Assembly: GCA_039654915.1 (NCBI GenBank)
Contig: CM077600.1
Coordinates: forward strand, 44,314,492 to 44,378,491
Length of the DNA: 64,000 nucleotides
Direction: 5' to 3'
Source of the DNA: Aquilaria yunnanensis
Lineage: Eukaryota > Streptophyta > Magnoliopsida > Malvales > Thymelaeaceae
Shown: one piece after another, positions 48,625 to 61,445 of the stretch
Numbering within the stretch: position 1 is the first letter of the stretch
Layout: the number at the start of each line of letters is the position of its first letter
The notes under the pieces: generated by a model
Databases searched by the model: none
The model's input: only the letters and a program-made list of their open reading frames with translations
Told to the model about the DNA's origin: nothing
Made by a program: the position numbers and the translations under genes

Positions 48625-49141
48625 TAGGGGTGATCAGTATTCGGTTGAAATCGAAAAAACCGAAAAACCGAAAAAAAAATTAAAATTCGGTTCGGTTGAT
48701 TCGGTAATTCGGTTGAAACCGAATAACAAAAATTTCGGTTTCGGTTTTAGAATTCGGTTAATTCGGTAACCGAAATAACCGAAATTTTTTATATCAATTT
48801 TTTTTTTATTTGTTTCATAAACAATAAGGTTACCAAGTAACCCAAATTAGCTTGGATTTTTATTTTTCTTTCTTTCCATGGACAATGAATCTTCTATATT
48901 GAATGAAATTTGAAAATAAAAACAATATCTTTATCTCATTTCATCTATTATAGAATTTAATTACCATTTTTTTCGGTTAATTCGGTTTAAACCGAACCGA
49001 ACAGAAATATTTCGGTTCGGTTTGAATTCGGTTTTATGGACTAATTCGGTTATTTCGGTTTTTTAGTATCCAAAATCGAAAACCGAATAAACCAAATAAT
49101 TCGGTTCTGTTTGAACCGAACAAACCGAATAATCACCCCTA
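48625..49141 (+). mobile_element. 517-bp hAT-type MITE rich in TTCGGTT/AACCGAA
   Basis: The ends are inverted: TAGGGGTGAT at 48625 and ATCACCCCTA ending at 49141. TGGTTTC flanks both sides (48618-48624 and 49142-49148), a 7-bp duplication that may be 8 with one change. Both arms carry many copies of TTCGGTT and its complement, about 150 bp on each side of an AT-rich core. Non-coding. The length, ends and target duplication fit a non-autonomous hAT derivative. Confidence 0.85.
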
Positions 49142-49148
49142 TGGTTTC

Positions 49149-51721
49149 AACCTCGTATTCACTCTAGCTCACTAAAGTTAGGGAGTACTATGGCAGAAGT
49201 TAATATTTAAGGATTAGAAGAAAATTATGATCATTCCCTGGGAAAAGAAAAAAAAAACATCATGTCAGCCAAATTCCTCAAACCTTGTTTGAGAGTTTGA
49301 TCATAAACTAGGGAAAACGGAAAAAAAACACCCATAGTGTACCATTTATTTATTCAATGAACAATGAATAACCATACACGCTTTTATATATAGTAAGAAT
49401 GTTGGTTGCAGTTTTTAAAAACTTAGATTCGAACATTAGATCAACAATCTTCTATAAGTGTATAGTCATTTAATTTTCTACTAGTTTTATAGAAGGAAAC
49501 AATTATTTTGAATAAAATGTGATATTCAAAGGATGATGAGTGGACTGTCCAAGACTTTGGAGACTGCTAAACTTGTAATCAAATATAGGGTTAAGGGCTC
49601 GGAGTTGTGTGCCCAGTCCGGGAAAGACCTTCTAGTGCTTAAGTTAATATGGGCTTAAGAAGAGTATATAAAATTTATATAACGTCTTGTTCAGAATGTA
49701 GAACGTACCTCATAGTCTAATGAAAAATACTTGTTCTAGGCCTAGATACATGATGGTAGTGGGGGAAACTCACCTTATTTCATAGTCAATCTCGTGATGA
49801 TAGATACCGCTTCATTGACTTGAGCCAATTATTATAATAATTGACCCATTATTGCTTAGCCCATGAAGAATGCTCCAATAAGTTCCTCCAAGCCTAATGC
49901 ATGAGTAACTCTCCAATGGATCTTCCTTGGATGTAGGGCAATGCTGATTAGAGTATCAAAATGTACAAAATGTAATTCAAAATATCATGGCTATACTACA
50001 AAATAAACTTAAAATTGAAAAAGAAAAACTAATCGTAAATATTAAAAAACTAGTTTCAGAGACAGGTTTCAGACCACTCTATTTGTTGAGAGTATATAAT
50101 TCATATTGTACGATAACAAAGTCAGTTATGCTTTAGTAAATTAAATGACATTAACAGCATCTTCTCGATTTAACAATTACATGAAACATTTAGAGCCTAT
50201 CAGAATTTCCTAGTTATGAATATAGGAATGAATTAACAAATAGTTATCTTTATAATTACTTGTGTATATTTGTCATTCATTTTGTTGAAAGAAAGATGAA
50301 AGATTTACACCCAATTCGTTTTAACTTTAGTTAATTGACTACAAAATGACTTATTTTTATTTTCACATTTTTTTTACTTGAAACTAATTTTAATTAAAAG
50401 CCAATATTATGTAGCTGCAATAATTAATTGAAAATACAATTTTTATAATCTTACTAAATTTTTATAAATTTTTCTAGTTTCAAGCCTTAAAAAAGAAAAA
50501 TTCATAAAAATTTAACAACATCCTAAACATTTACTTTCAAATTGATTATTACATCTATATAATCTTGGCTTTTAAATGAAATTAGTTTCAGGTAAAAAAA
50601 TATTAAAGTAAAAAAAAAAAATTAGTTGACTTTAGACAAAACAAATTGACCATTATTATTCGGTAACAGGATAGGACGGCCCAAATGGATCCGTTAAATT
50701 CATGTAATAATTATCTTTCACCAAAACACCCACACATACAAAAAAAAGGAGTTATTGCCGTGCCAAAATTCTAACCAAATGAAAGATATAAGTAGGCTGT
50801 AAGAAGCATTGAGTTAAATACTGCAGTATACCGCTTACCATAAATAAGCAGTACATGGTATAAATATTTTTACATTTTATCATTTTATCGCACAATATAC
50901 CGTACTGTGATATATTACGATATTTCGCATACTCACTTTTCGTGTACATTTTATCCGAAAACTGCGATATATTTCAAATACTATGAGGTTTGTATCACGA
51001 TATTTTATTTTTCACGGATGTGTGTGAAATATATATTTTTTATTATTTTAAATCGAAATATCATAAACATATAAAATATTAAAATATAATTAATACACAT
51101 ATCATAAAATAAATATTTTTTTTATTCTTTTGGTTACTTTTTTTAGTTAACATAAAAATTTAATGGTTACTTTAAGCCACCTAAAAACTCAATGTGATAT
51201 TAGAAAATATATTATTTTTATTAAAATATTTTTTCTCTTATATCAATAAATTAATTTCTTTCTGAGTATTATTTATTTTTCTTTATATATATAATATTTT
51301 TTTTATGTTTTTTGTTTAAAAAATATCTTCTGGTATATATATTTTATTTATATTTGACAAATTATAATAAGAAAAATTAGAATACATATAAAATATACAA
51401 AAAAATATTGAATTTATTTTATCTTAAAATAATATTTTAATATTTATTTTTTTTATGAAGATGGTGACAGTATTTAACAAATTAGCAAGAAGTTCTTGTT
51501 TGAACTTCATGTCCTGTCCCGGTGAAGTCGACGATCAGCTAAGCAGATCCGGTCAAGGAAATTTTGCATTAAAAAACAGGCAAGGAAGGCCTGCCGTCCT
51601 ACTACCAAACCGTCTCATTCTCATCATGGTACACGTATAGAAAGATTCAGTGCGAGCTCTTTTTCAATAGCTGTCCTGTTCATTGACTCATAGCTAGCTT
51701 TACAGACCAGGCTATTCGACT
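49149..51721. other. Gene-free interval upstream of P450 gene 4
   Basis: AT-rich, no gene recognised. The last 250 bp presumably hold the promoter of the fourth P450; no clear TATA box could be singled out. Confidence 0.4.
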
Positions 51722-53471
51722 ATGGCTGATTACACTATGCTACTCCTCGGTTGCCTGCTCTCCCTGATAGCTGTCCAATCCATCCTAAAGGTGGCTCGAG
51801 CCAAATCCCGCCTCCCGCCAGGGCCGATTCCGTTGCCGGTGATCGGACACCTCCACCTGCTGGCTCCTATACCCCACCAGGCTCTTCACAAGCTCTCTCT
51901 CAAATACGGGCCCTTGATGCATATCTTCCTCGGCTCTGTCCCCTGCGTCGTCGCTTCCTCTCCTGAAATGGCCAAAGAGTTTCTCAAAACCCATGAAACC
52001 TCTTTCTCCAACCGTCCCAAAATCGGCGCCGTCGATTTCCTCACATACGGATCCGCCGACTTCTCATTCGCTCCCTTTGGACCTTACTGGAAGTTCATGA
52101 AGAAGCTCTGTATGTCTGAGCTTCTAGGCGGTCGAACGCTCGATCAGTTCCTCCCCGTCAGGCGCCAAGAGATTAGCCGATTCTTACAGGCATGTATTAG
52201 TTCATATACTAGCTAGTGCCTTTCTTTTAATCGTTTTCTTTTCACAGTATTAGTACCTAGAAAAGAGAAAAAAAAAAAAAAACTGACGACTAGTTGTTGG
52301 TCATAGGTGATGATGAAAATGGCAAGCAGAGGAGAAGCTGTTGATGTTGGGGCAGAGCTCGTTGTTCTGACAAACAACATAATTTCTCGAATGATGATGA
52401 GTCGGATATGTTCCGGCTCTGAAGCAGAGGCCCATGAGGTGAGGAAGGTGGTGCAAGAGACGGCCAAGCTTTCGGGAGCATTCAATCTCTCGGACTACAT
52501 TTGGCTCTGTAAGAATTTGGACGTCCAGGGGCTCAGAAAAAAACTTGAGCGAGTCCGAGAGCAGTTCGACTTTATGATGGAGAGGATCATAAAGGAGCAC
52601 GAAGAAGCAAGGAAGGGAAAGGAGGATGGCGGCCGGGATTTACTTGACATCCTGCTTGATATAGCGAAGGATGAGACCTCGGAAATGAGTCTGTCCAAGG
52701 AAAATATTAAAGCCTTTGTCTTGGTAATACATCTACATGTACATACCACTTTCGTTGTCGGGAAAGCTGCTTGGTCAAGAGCTTTAGTTTACAAATGTTT
52801 ATAGTAACGTAAGTTGCATTCCACAGGATATATTCGCTGCTGGTACCGAAACATCAGCAGTGACAACGGAGTGGGCAATGGCAGAGCTAATCAATCACCC
52901 AGACATAATGCAGAAAGCGCGAGCAGAGATTGATTCTGTTGCGGGAAAGAGAAGGCTAGTTGAGGAATCAGACATCCCAAACCTTCCTTATCTTCAAGCC
53001 ATAGTGAAGGAAACACTGAGGCTGCACCCTACGGGGCCTATGATTATGAGAGAATCAAGCGAAAGCTGCAGAATCAATGGGTATGAGATACCGGCAAAGA
53101 CTAGGCTTTTCGTCAATGTGTGGGCTATTGGGAGGGACCCCAACAGCTGGGAGAATCCACTCGAGTTCCAGCCGACAAGATTTTTGAGTTGGGAGGGGAA
53201 CAGTGGGAAGAGCCAGCTCGATTTGAGGGGGCAACATTTTCAGTTCTTGCCTTTCGGGAGTGGAAGAAGAGGGTGCCCGGGAACGTCATTGGCATTACAG
53301 GTTGTTCAGACAACACTTGCTGCTATGCTTCAGTGCTTTGAGTGGAAGACTGAGGGTGGTGGTGATATGGAGGCGGTGAGCATGGAAGAAGCACCTGGCC
53401 TCACACTTCCAAGGGCTCATCCTCTTGTTTGTGTTCCAGTTTCTAGGTTCACCACCATGCCATTTGTGTGA
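51722..53471 (+). CDS. Cytochrome P450, CYP93A-like, with an extra GC-AG intron
   Basis: Exons 51722..52189, 52307..52723 and 52827..53471 give 509 residues. Seen: anchor (about 4-22), hinge [36 protein letters not shown]-helix AGTETS (300-305), ETLR (357-360), PTRF (411-414) and heme loop [10 protein letters not shown] with Cys 445. CYP93A1-like features include [11 protein letters not shown] and the closing [14 protein letters not shown]. Intron 2 (103 bp, phase 0) is shared with the other three P450s. Intron 1 (117 bp) is not shared and starts GC; removing it aligns the protein without gap to the 38.6-kb gene. PERF has become PTRF, but the Arg of the ERR triad remains. The gene looks functional if the GC donor is used; otherwise translation stops 8 residues into intron 1. 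Confidence 0.92.
52190..52306 (+). other. Non-canonical GC-AG intron
   Basis: The donor reads CAG then GCATGT; the acceptor reads GTCATAG then GTGATG. The nearby GT (in GCATGT) would put the next exon out of frame. Both flanking exons are phase 0, and the joined protein (RFLQ-VMMKMAS) has the same length here as the 38.6-kb paralogue ([11 protein letters not shown]). The intron has a run of A near its 3' end. Confidence 0.8.
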
Positions 53472-54243
53472 TGATTTATCAGGGAAAAAGGAAACAGGTG
53501 AAGGAAGGTTAGTTTGTAACCCCTAGGTTATACTAGGTGGAAATATATAATCCTCAATTTCGAGGGGGTCACCTTAATTAATCTACACGGTATTTATGAT
53601 TACTAAAATAGGAATTCATGAGGAATAACATGATGACTTCAAATGTGACTATGAGTATGATTCCGCGCGATATGATATTCAATTAAAAAAGATGGATATG
53701 CATCTTGGGGTTTGGCAACATGGCTCCACTGTAACATATCAGAAAAATATCAAAGGTAAAGTGAAAACTTGTATGATGGTGTTACATATATTTGTCACTA
53801 GACAGTTGTTGCACCAACAGATAATTGTATTCTTATTGCTAGACTATTCACTATAATAAAAAACAGTATGGCTGGGTTAGTGTGTGAACGTGATATTTAG
53901 TTGTGGAAAATTTTCTTATGTTTTAATAAAAGCTTGAGTATACATCTTATTTTAAAGATGTAAAAAAACCTTATTTTCTAAACTTTGGACAACTTGTATT
54001 TACAATGGAAAACATCTAAAATAAGATTTTCTATTTTATAAGATAAGTTTTTCAAAATTTAGAAAATAAAGTTTTCACATCCATAAAATAAACTATGCCC
54101 TAATTTTTTTAAAAAAAAATAAAAAAAATACATAAAAAATTTTTCACATTGAAATGCCACCATAATTTACTCACTCATTTGAAAATTTGAAAAACCAATA
54201 TCAAAATTCACAAATTCCGTACTTTGTAGTGTTATTACTCTTT
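53472..54243. other. Gene-free interval
   Basis: 3' flank of P450 gene 4, then AT-rich sequence; nothing recognised. Confidence 0.4.
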
Positions 54244-54929
54244 AATAATAATGGCCAAACAATAGGGCAAATCCTCCAGCTTGGTTGACTAGGAGAGTTT
54301 GCCCCCTGAACTTTAACTTGACCATTGACCATCTATGCGAATCATGGGACTTCATTTTAAGGGATGTCATCTGTGTTCCATTTAAGAGCCAGGGTGGGAA
54401 GTGGTAAAAAAATTGGGTTTGGTGCGAGAGGGAAGGTAAGCATAAGTACACTAAAAAATCTAGTAAACGCAGATGGAAATGCGTGGCTAAGAGGAAAAGA
54501 GGATGGTTGATACAGAAAAGCGAAGAGGTCAATTTGGATGAATAGGACATGAGAATCTAGCAAAGGCAGCAGGTTAATGCTCAACTATTCGGCATGGTTT
54601 GAGCGAGACAACGCAATCGATTCAGCAAGATTCAAGCGGATCAAGTGGGATTGGTATTCTAGGGTTTTTCTTTTACCTAAATGCTCAATTCCCAAATGAA
54701 ACTGAAACATCATATGCCCGCTCCTTTCACCTTCACTCATGGCTGCCAAACGGAACACAGATGGCGTCCATTAAAATGAAATCACGTGATCCTCACACAT
54801 GGTCAAAAGGGTTGACTGATTTGTTTTTGTAAGTTCAGGGACTAACTTAGACCGAGTTAAAGCAAAGGGAGCAAACTGTCCTAGTTACCCGAATTGGAGA
54901 GCTTGCCCCGAATTGGGCCAATAATAATT
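54244..54929 (+). mobile_element. About 690-bp long-inverted-repeat MITE
   Basis: Left AATAATAATGGCC, AGAGTTTGCCCCCTGAAC and CATCTGTGTTCC reappear at the right end in reverse complement as AATTATTATTGGCC, ACAGTTTGCTCCCTTTGC and CATCTGTGTTCC. The inverted repeats are about 200 bp or more, with small gaps. No transposase was found. The structure resembles the other long-TIR elements here, but its end sequence is different. Target-site duplication is not clear. Confidence 0.65.
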
Positions 54930-55037
54930 TACTTCGCTTTCAGCAAATCCAAATGAAATAAAGGAGTCAGTAAACTCCTCACATATTACAATTGCTTAGG
55001 ACACACTAATTAATTTGGTTTCTTAAAGCCATCTTCT

Positions 55038-55903
55038 TCACTTGCAATAGGCAAGAGGAGCACCACACAGGCATCAGTTATGGAAGTACGCCAAGTAATC
55101 GAACCTCTGCAACCTTCTACCGGTAGGGACTGGCCCGCACAGCCTGTTGTAACTCATGTTCAAGAGCTACAGATTCTCCACGACTGCAAGGCCTGAAGGA
55201 ATGCCCCTGTATATCTTGTTGTGATTAATATCCAAATAGATCAAATTGTTCGGGACATCAGCCTGTCCGTCAACAGGTCAATCCTCTGAGTCGTCTTGTT
55301 GGACCCAAAAAGCATTGACAAGTCTCCTTCCAGAGCGTTCCTCGACAAGTCGATAACGTTGAAGTTCATGTCGCCTAATAAATCTGGGATTTTCCCTGAC
55401 AATTGGTTGTGGGACAAGAAAAGTTCCTGGACATTGCCCACGAATCTACCGAAAGACTCAAGTATCAAACCGATAAGCCTGTTCTGGTCCAATCACAGTT
55501 CAGTGATATCAGGCAGCAAAGAGAGTCAGCCAAGGAATGAACCAGAGAGGCTTGTTAAAGGAAAGATTGAGAAAGAGCACCTACTTGAGCTAAGAGATGA
55601 ATCCAGGGATGGGCCAGAAAGGTTGGTCCGTTTGAGTCGGAGGGTTACAAGGTTCTTGAGCTTGACAATGGTGGGTTGGATGAGATTGGTAAGGTTGGTG
55701 ATTTTGGGGAACTCGAGGGTTCAAAGGAAGGGAAGGTTGCCAATGGCAGTGGGGATTTGGCCGGAGATGTTTGCAGAGAAGATGGTGAGGGAGACAACAC
55801 AGTGGGAGGTGGGATCGCATATGAGGTCATACCAATTGTAGCAGTCTGTGTCGAGATTCCAGGAGGCAAAGGTGGTAGGGGTTATTGAAGGAACTCTTGC
55901 CAT
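55038..55903 (-). pseudogene. Polygalacturonase-inhibiting protein (PGIP) pseudogene
   Basis: Read on the minus strand, the sequence follows PGIP from the N-terminal cap to the C-terminal cap: FASWNLDTDCYNWYDLICD, SLTIFSANISGQIP, IQPTIVKLKNLVTLRL, TNLSG, LFLSHNQLSGKIPDLLG, VIDLSRNALEGDLSMLFGS, YLDINHNKIY, MSYNRLCGPVPTGRRLQ and CLCGAPLAYCK. Functional PGIPs are secreted LRR proteins of about 330 residues that inhibit fungal pectinases. Here the signal peptide is missing, in-frame stops occur at about 55721, 55493-55495, 55241, 55167-55169 and 55074-55076, and at least one frameshift lies near 55560-55620. Family genes have few or no introns. It is clearly dead. The plus-strand open frame at 55296-55841 is antisense to it and not a gene. 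Confidence 0.88.
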
Positions 55904-56466
55904 TCACCATCATTCCATCTTAGCCGGTGGAGGTGAGCACACACGCTACTGTCAATATTTCTAATCGCCTTAAAAAAATGCGTTTCCAACTTCAAATGGG
56001 GAGCAATAAGCCTTACAAGTACACCTCTTGAGGATTTTAATTTCTTCACATATGATTAAGCCACACAAAGAATATCCACCCCTCTAAAAGAGTACAAACC
56101 TGACAGAGCAGAGACAGACAAAAGGTAACCTACACCCTTTATGGCCAGACCAAACAACTAAACCAGCCGCACTGCTGTGACATATTCAAGATTCCAAGGT
56201 CAGCTAAAATGGGTGGATTAGAAGCAAAGAACTTTTTGGCTATCCTCACTTACCACGAACATTTGCTACGCCGAGTCGCATGATATAAAACTGGACCTAA
56301 AAAAGAACTAGCTTCCTTAAGGAATGGTGCCCAAAATGGGCTATCTTTTACTAACTGCTAAGCCGAAGTTTATACGCTATAATTTTAAAATCCAACACAA
56401 TCGCTGATGTGGGAAAAAATAAATCCCAAAAGTAGAGCACAAATATTAACTAATAATGAAACACAT
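55904..56466. other. Gene-free interval
   Basis: Between the PGIP relic and the 3' end of RPL6; nothing recognised. Confidence 0.4.
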
Positions 56467-58523
<2,057 letters not shown>

Positions 58524-58590
58524 TTCCTTCGCTCTCTGCAACTCCCTCTCCGGCTTCCTTCAGTTAAAACCGATGCAGGATGACGTGCGA

Positions 58591-58684
58591 AAACCCTAGC
58601 ACACTTTATAGAAACCGTGACAAATCCATTTTGCCGGATCGTGATCATGAACTGGGCTAGGCTTCGGCCGAATAATTGAGCCCA
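58591..58684 (-). promoter_or_regulatory. RPL6 promoter elements: telo-box, TATA and site II motifs
   Basis: AAACCCTAG, a telo-box, is at 58591-58599 on the plus strand. The minus strand reads TATAAA at 58610-58605. TGGGCT (site II type) is at 58653-58658, and its complement AGCCCA at 58679-58684. Telo-box plus site II is the known signature of plant ribosomal protein promoters and links expression to growth. The distances (70-160 bp before the ATG) fit. Confidence 0.6.
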
Positions 58685-58744
58685 GAAGGTTGCAAGTTGT
58701 TTTTTTTTTTTTCTTTTCTTTTTTTGTCCTTTTGTTTTTTTGTT

Positions 58745-58766
58745 TCTCTCTCTCTCTCTCTCTCTT
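58745..58766 (+). repeat. (TC)n microsatellite
   Basis: About ten TC units, preceded by T-rich sequence, lie upstream of RPL6. Confidence 0.85.
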
Positions 58767-61292
58767 TTTGGTGGGTTTCAGAGAATAAATACATGCAAGT
58801 CCCAGATCTATTACTCCATATTCAATTGAAGTCTGAACCTTACCAGTGGTTTATTGGATTTGGAGGTGTGAAGGTTTTGAAGAACTTAGAACCAGGTTAT
58901 TAAAGTCAGAATTTTACCTAAAGTCATTTTAGTTTTTCTACAGTCATAAAGTTGTAAAATTTTACTAAAAAAATTTTAGAAAACTATAAAAATATATAAC
59001 CATCTAAATACCTTGAAAACTTCTATTTCACAACTTTTTTATTTTCTAATAGTCTAATATATACCATAAAGAAAGTGTGATACCATATACATATAATATA
59101 GATATTAGGATTTAATGTGTTGTCAGTTCAATTGAAGCTAAAAATTAAAATACTTTTGCTTTAAAAATATTTTGGATGGTCTTTTTAGAAATTGGATAAC
59201 ATTGGATGCTTATGTGACAATGAAACATTAACTAGATTGCTTGTGTTACGTTTAGCCATTAGAGTTCAAATTGGGAAAAATTAGATCACGAGGTTTCGTC
59301 CAGCCCATCTCTACCATCATCGAAATCTTAGCCGCCGGACATTAGCTGGGATGAGCCCTGGCTACGATGGAAGGGGAACAACAAGAATCGGCAAAGCTAG
59401 AGCATCACGGAGGACTTGGAGGAGTAGAGCCTGGCTTTGGGTTTGACTCACAGGAGTGGAGTGGATGATCTTCCCATGCTTGTCCGGAACCTTGCCGACT
59501 TTGGAGCACTCTCCGACAACGACGGTACTCCATCCCCTAAGGCAGCCCACGTACAATATCTAGTACTGGAGAGTGGAGATAATCCGCTAATGGTGAAGAC
59601 AAGCCGAGGCAGTGGTGAAGTTGTTGCTTGTGCTGTTGTTTTCTAGTCCCACATTGATGCACTAAAGGAGAAACTGAGAGTTTGAGGCTATACAAAATCA
59701 ATCAACCTATAAAATCGATCAATTTGACCGACATCAAAGGAAATATGATCCAATTTTATGCAATTTCAGTTCCGGTTCAATCTTAGAAATCATGAACCAA
59801 GTTATATGCAACACGGTTTGATTTTTGAAATGGGAAATTGATAAAAACCTTATTGCACTGTGCAACCCAATTACTTAAAAAGTCCATGCCCAATGCCCAA
59901 ATCCTACTTTAAGTTTAAGCCCATTACCCAGCCCATTTCTCTTCACCTAGTCGGCCAGGTCACTACCTTCACAACGCCGAGTTGGTCTCACTAGTCGCAA
60001 GTCGTTCGATTCCTAATTTGCTAATTCCTAATTGTTCCTAATTTCCTGACCTAGGTCCCTAATTGAATTGAAAACAAAGAGAGCAGAAAATGAAAGGAGG
60101 AACAGAGAGTTCACGTCCAATGACAATGAGATCGAGTGAGAGAAAGCAGTAGTTTCTAGTGAACAGAGAGATGTCTTTGTCTCCAGTGGCAACAGGCGAG
60201 GTAAGTTGATCTCATTTGCTTGTTGTAGTTTTATGTTGTGCTAATTCTTCAAGAATATGTGGCGTGCAAAATCACAACGGAATTGCAACCAAACCATATT
60301 CATGCATTGTATTTATTTTTTATTTTGTATGCCAAGTAATCAGTTACAAATTTCAAATTATGAAACGTTTATTGTATGGTGCAGTTGTGGGTTTGATAAA
60401 TTTGCATAAACTCAAACACCTATAAAAAATAGGAGTGCAAGAGCATGGAAGCAGGGACAAAGTAGAAGGATTATGTCCCAATATTTTGAAGTTTCATCTT
60501 TCAATTAGATAATAAATTAATTATTTATGTACAGGTTAAACTCTCTTAAAAAATAATGCACATAACAAATTAAGCAGCTATAAGGTTTAGGATTGTTAAT
60601 TAAGGATTAGTAATAATGGCGAAAAGGAATTTCTTTTTATGTTCATTAAACACAAAACCTGAATTTGAACTGATTAGGTAAAAATCAGTAAGAGAAAAAG
60701 TAATTAATGTAGGATTAACACCCAATCTAAGTGGAAACTATGAGGGATTAACACGTGAATTCTTGATTTATGGACCCAAAGTGTCATGCATGCAGCAACA
60801 TTAAGGCCAAAGAAAGACGTTTCGATTATCCGCTTGGCCAACAGCAAACAAATAAATTTTGTCCATAATATACTCTCTCATCATAATTAGCAGTAGAAGA
60901 AGCCAGAGAATGAAAGCGCCCTAATTTGTCCTTCGTCTTCCCCTCTTTTCAAAGCTCAATATCGATCCCCAAAGTCATTATGTACCATTAATCTTGGTCA
61001 TAGATGGCTGCTAGGATATATAATATTATTGCCTCCAGAAAATAGAAGAGAAAAAAGTTTCTGCTTTATGTTCCTTTTGGCTTAGAAATCCTCGTCAACT
61101 TCAAAGAGTGAGGTATATATATGTTCTTTCGCCTGATTCTATACATGATCTGATTAATTATATGAGGAGTGAAAATGATCTCTGAAGCAAAAGAAATTCA
61201 AGATGTGGCCGGTGGATGAAATTAGAGAGGCTTGCACTGGTACATTAATGTGTATATGTCAAATTAAGTGGGGTCGCGCGCGATGAATAATT
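58767..61292. other. Gene-free interval between RPL6 and the TGA exon
   Basis: No gene is recognised. The frame at 59437-59646 is short and lacks any signature. The last few hundred bases would be the 3' flank of the minus-strand TGA gene. Confidence 0.4.
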
Positions 61293-61445
61293 CTATTGGT
61301 CCTGGCGTGGACGAGCCAGCCAGAGAGAGCTGAGCGCTCGGAGGCGGTGGAAGTACTCGGCCATGGCTAGCAGGCACCGCGCTGCTTGACGGGTTGTCAG
61401 GATCTGCTGCAGCCGGTGTATGGTTTGATGCCTCAAATTGTCCGC
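61293..61445 (-). CDS. TGA-type bZIP transcription factor, last exon only
   Basis: The exon starts after a good acceptor (TATATCTGCAG) at 61446 and codes 50 residues to a TAG at 61293. The sequence ADNLRHQTIHRLQQILTTRQ, followed by AARCLLAMAEYFHRLRALSS and LWLARP, is the highly conserved end of the DOG1-like domain of TGA factors, which bind TGACG elements and partner with NPR1 or glutaredoxins. The exon enters in phase 0, as in TGA genes. The bZIP and the main DOG1 exons were not found up to 64000, so the preceding intron is over 2.5 kb or the exon is an orphan. The subclass is undecided; TGA9/TGA10 is possible. Confidence 0.85.
   Translation of the reverse strand, partial: ADNLRHQTIHRLQQILTTRQAARCLLAMAEYFHRLRALSSLWLARPRQDQ

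Noticed and set aside
55296..55841. Plus-strand open frame of 181 codons
   Set aside because: Exact antisense of the PGIP pseudogene; charged composition arises from the complement of leucine-rich repeats.
58524..58541. Earlier start for RPL6
   Set aside because: The in-frame upstream codon is TTG; the ATG at 58523 gives the family's usual N-terminus and length.
59437..59646. 69-codon frame between RPL6 and TGA
   Set aside because: Too short and without signature; no supporting splice context.
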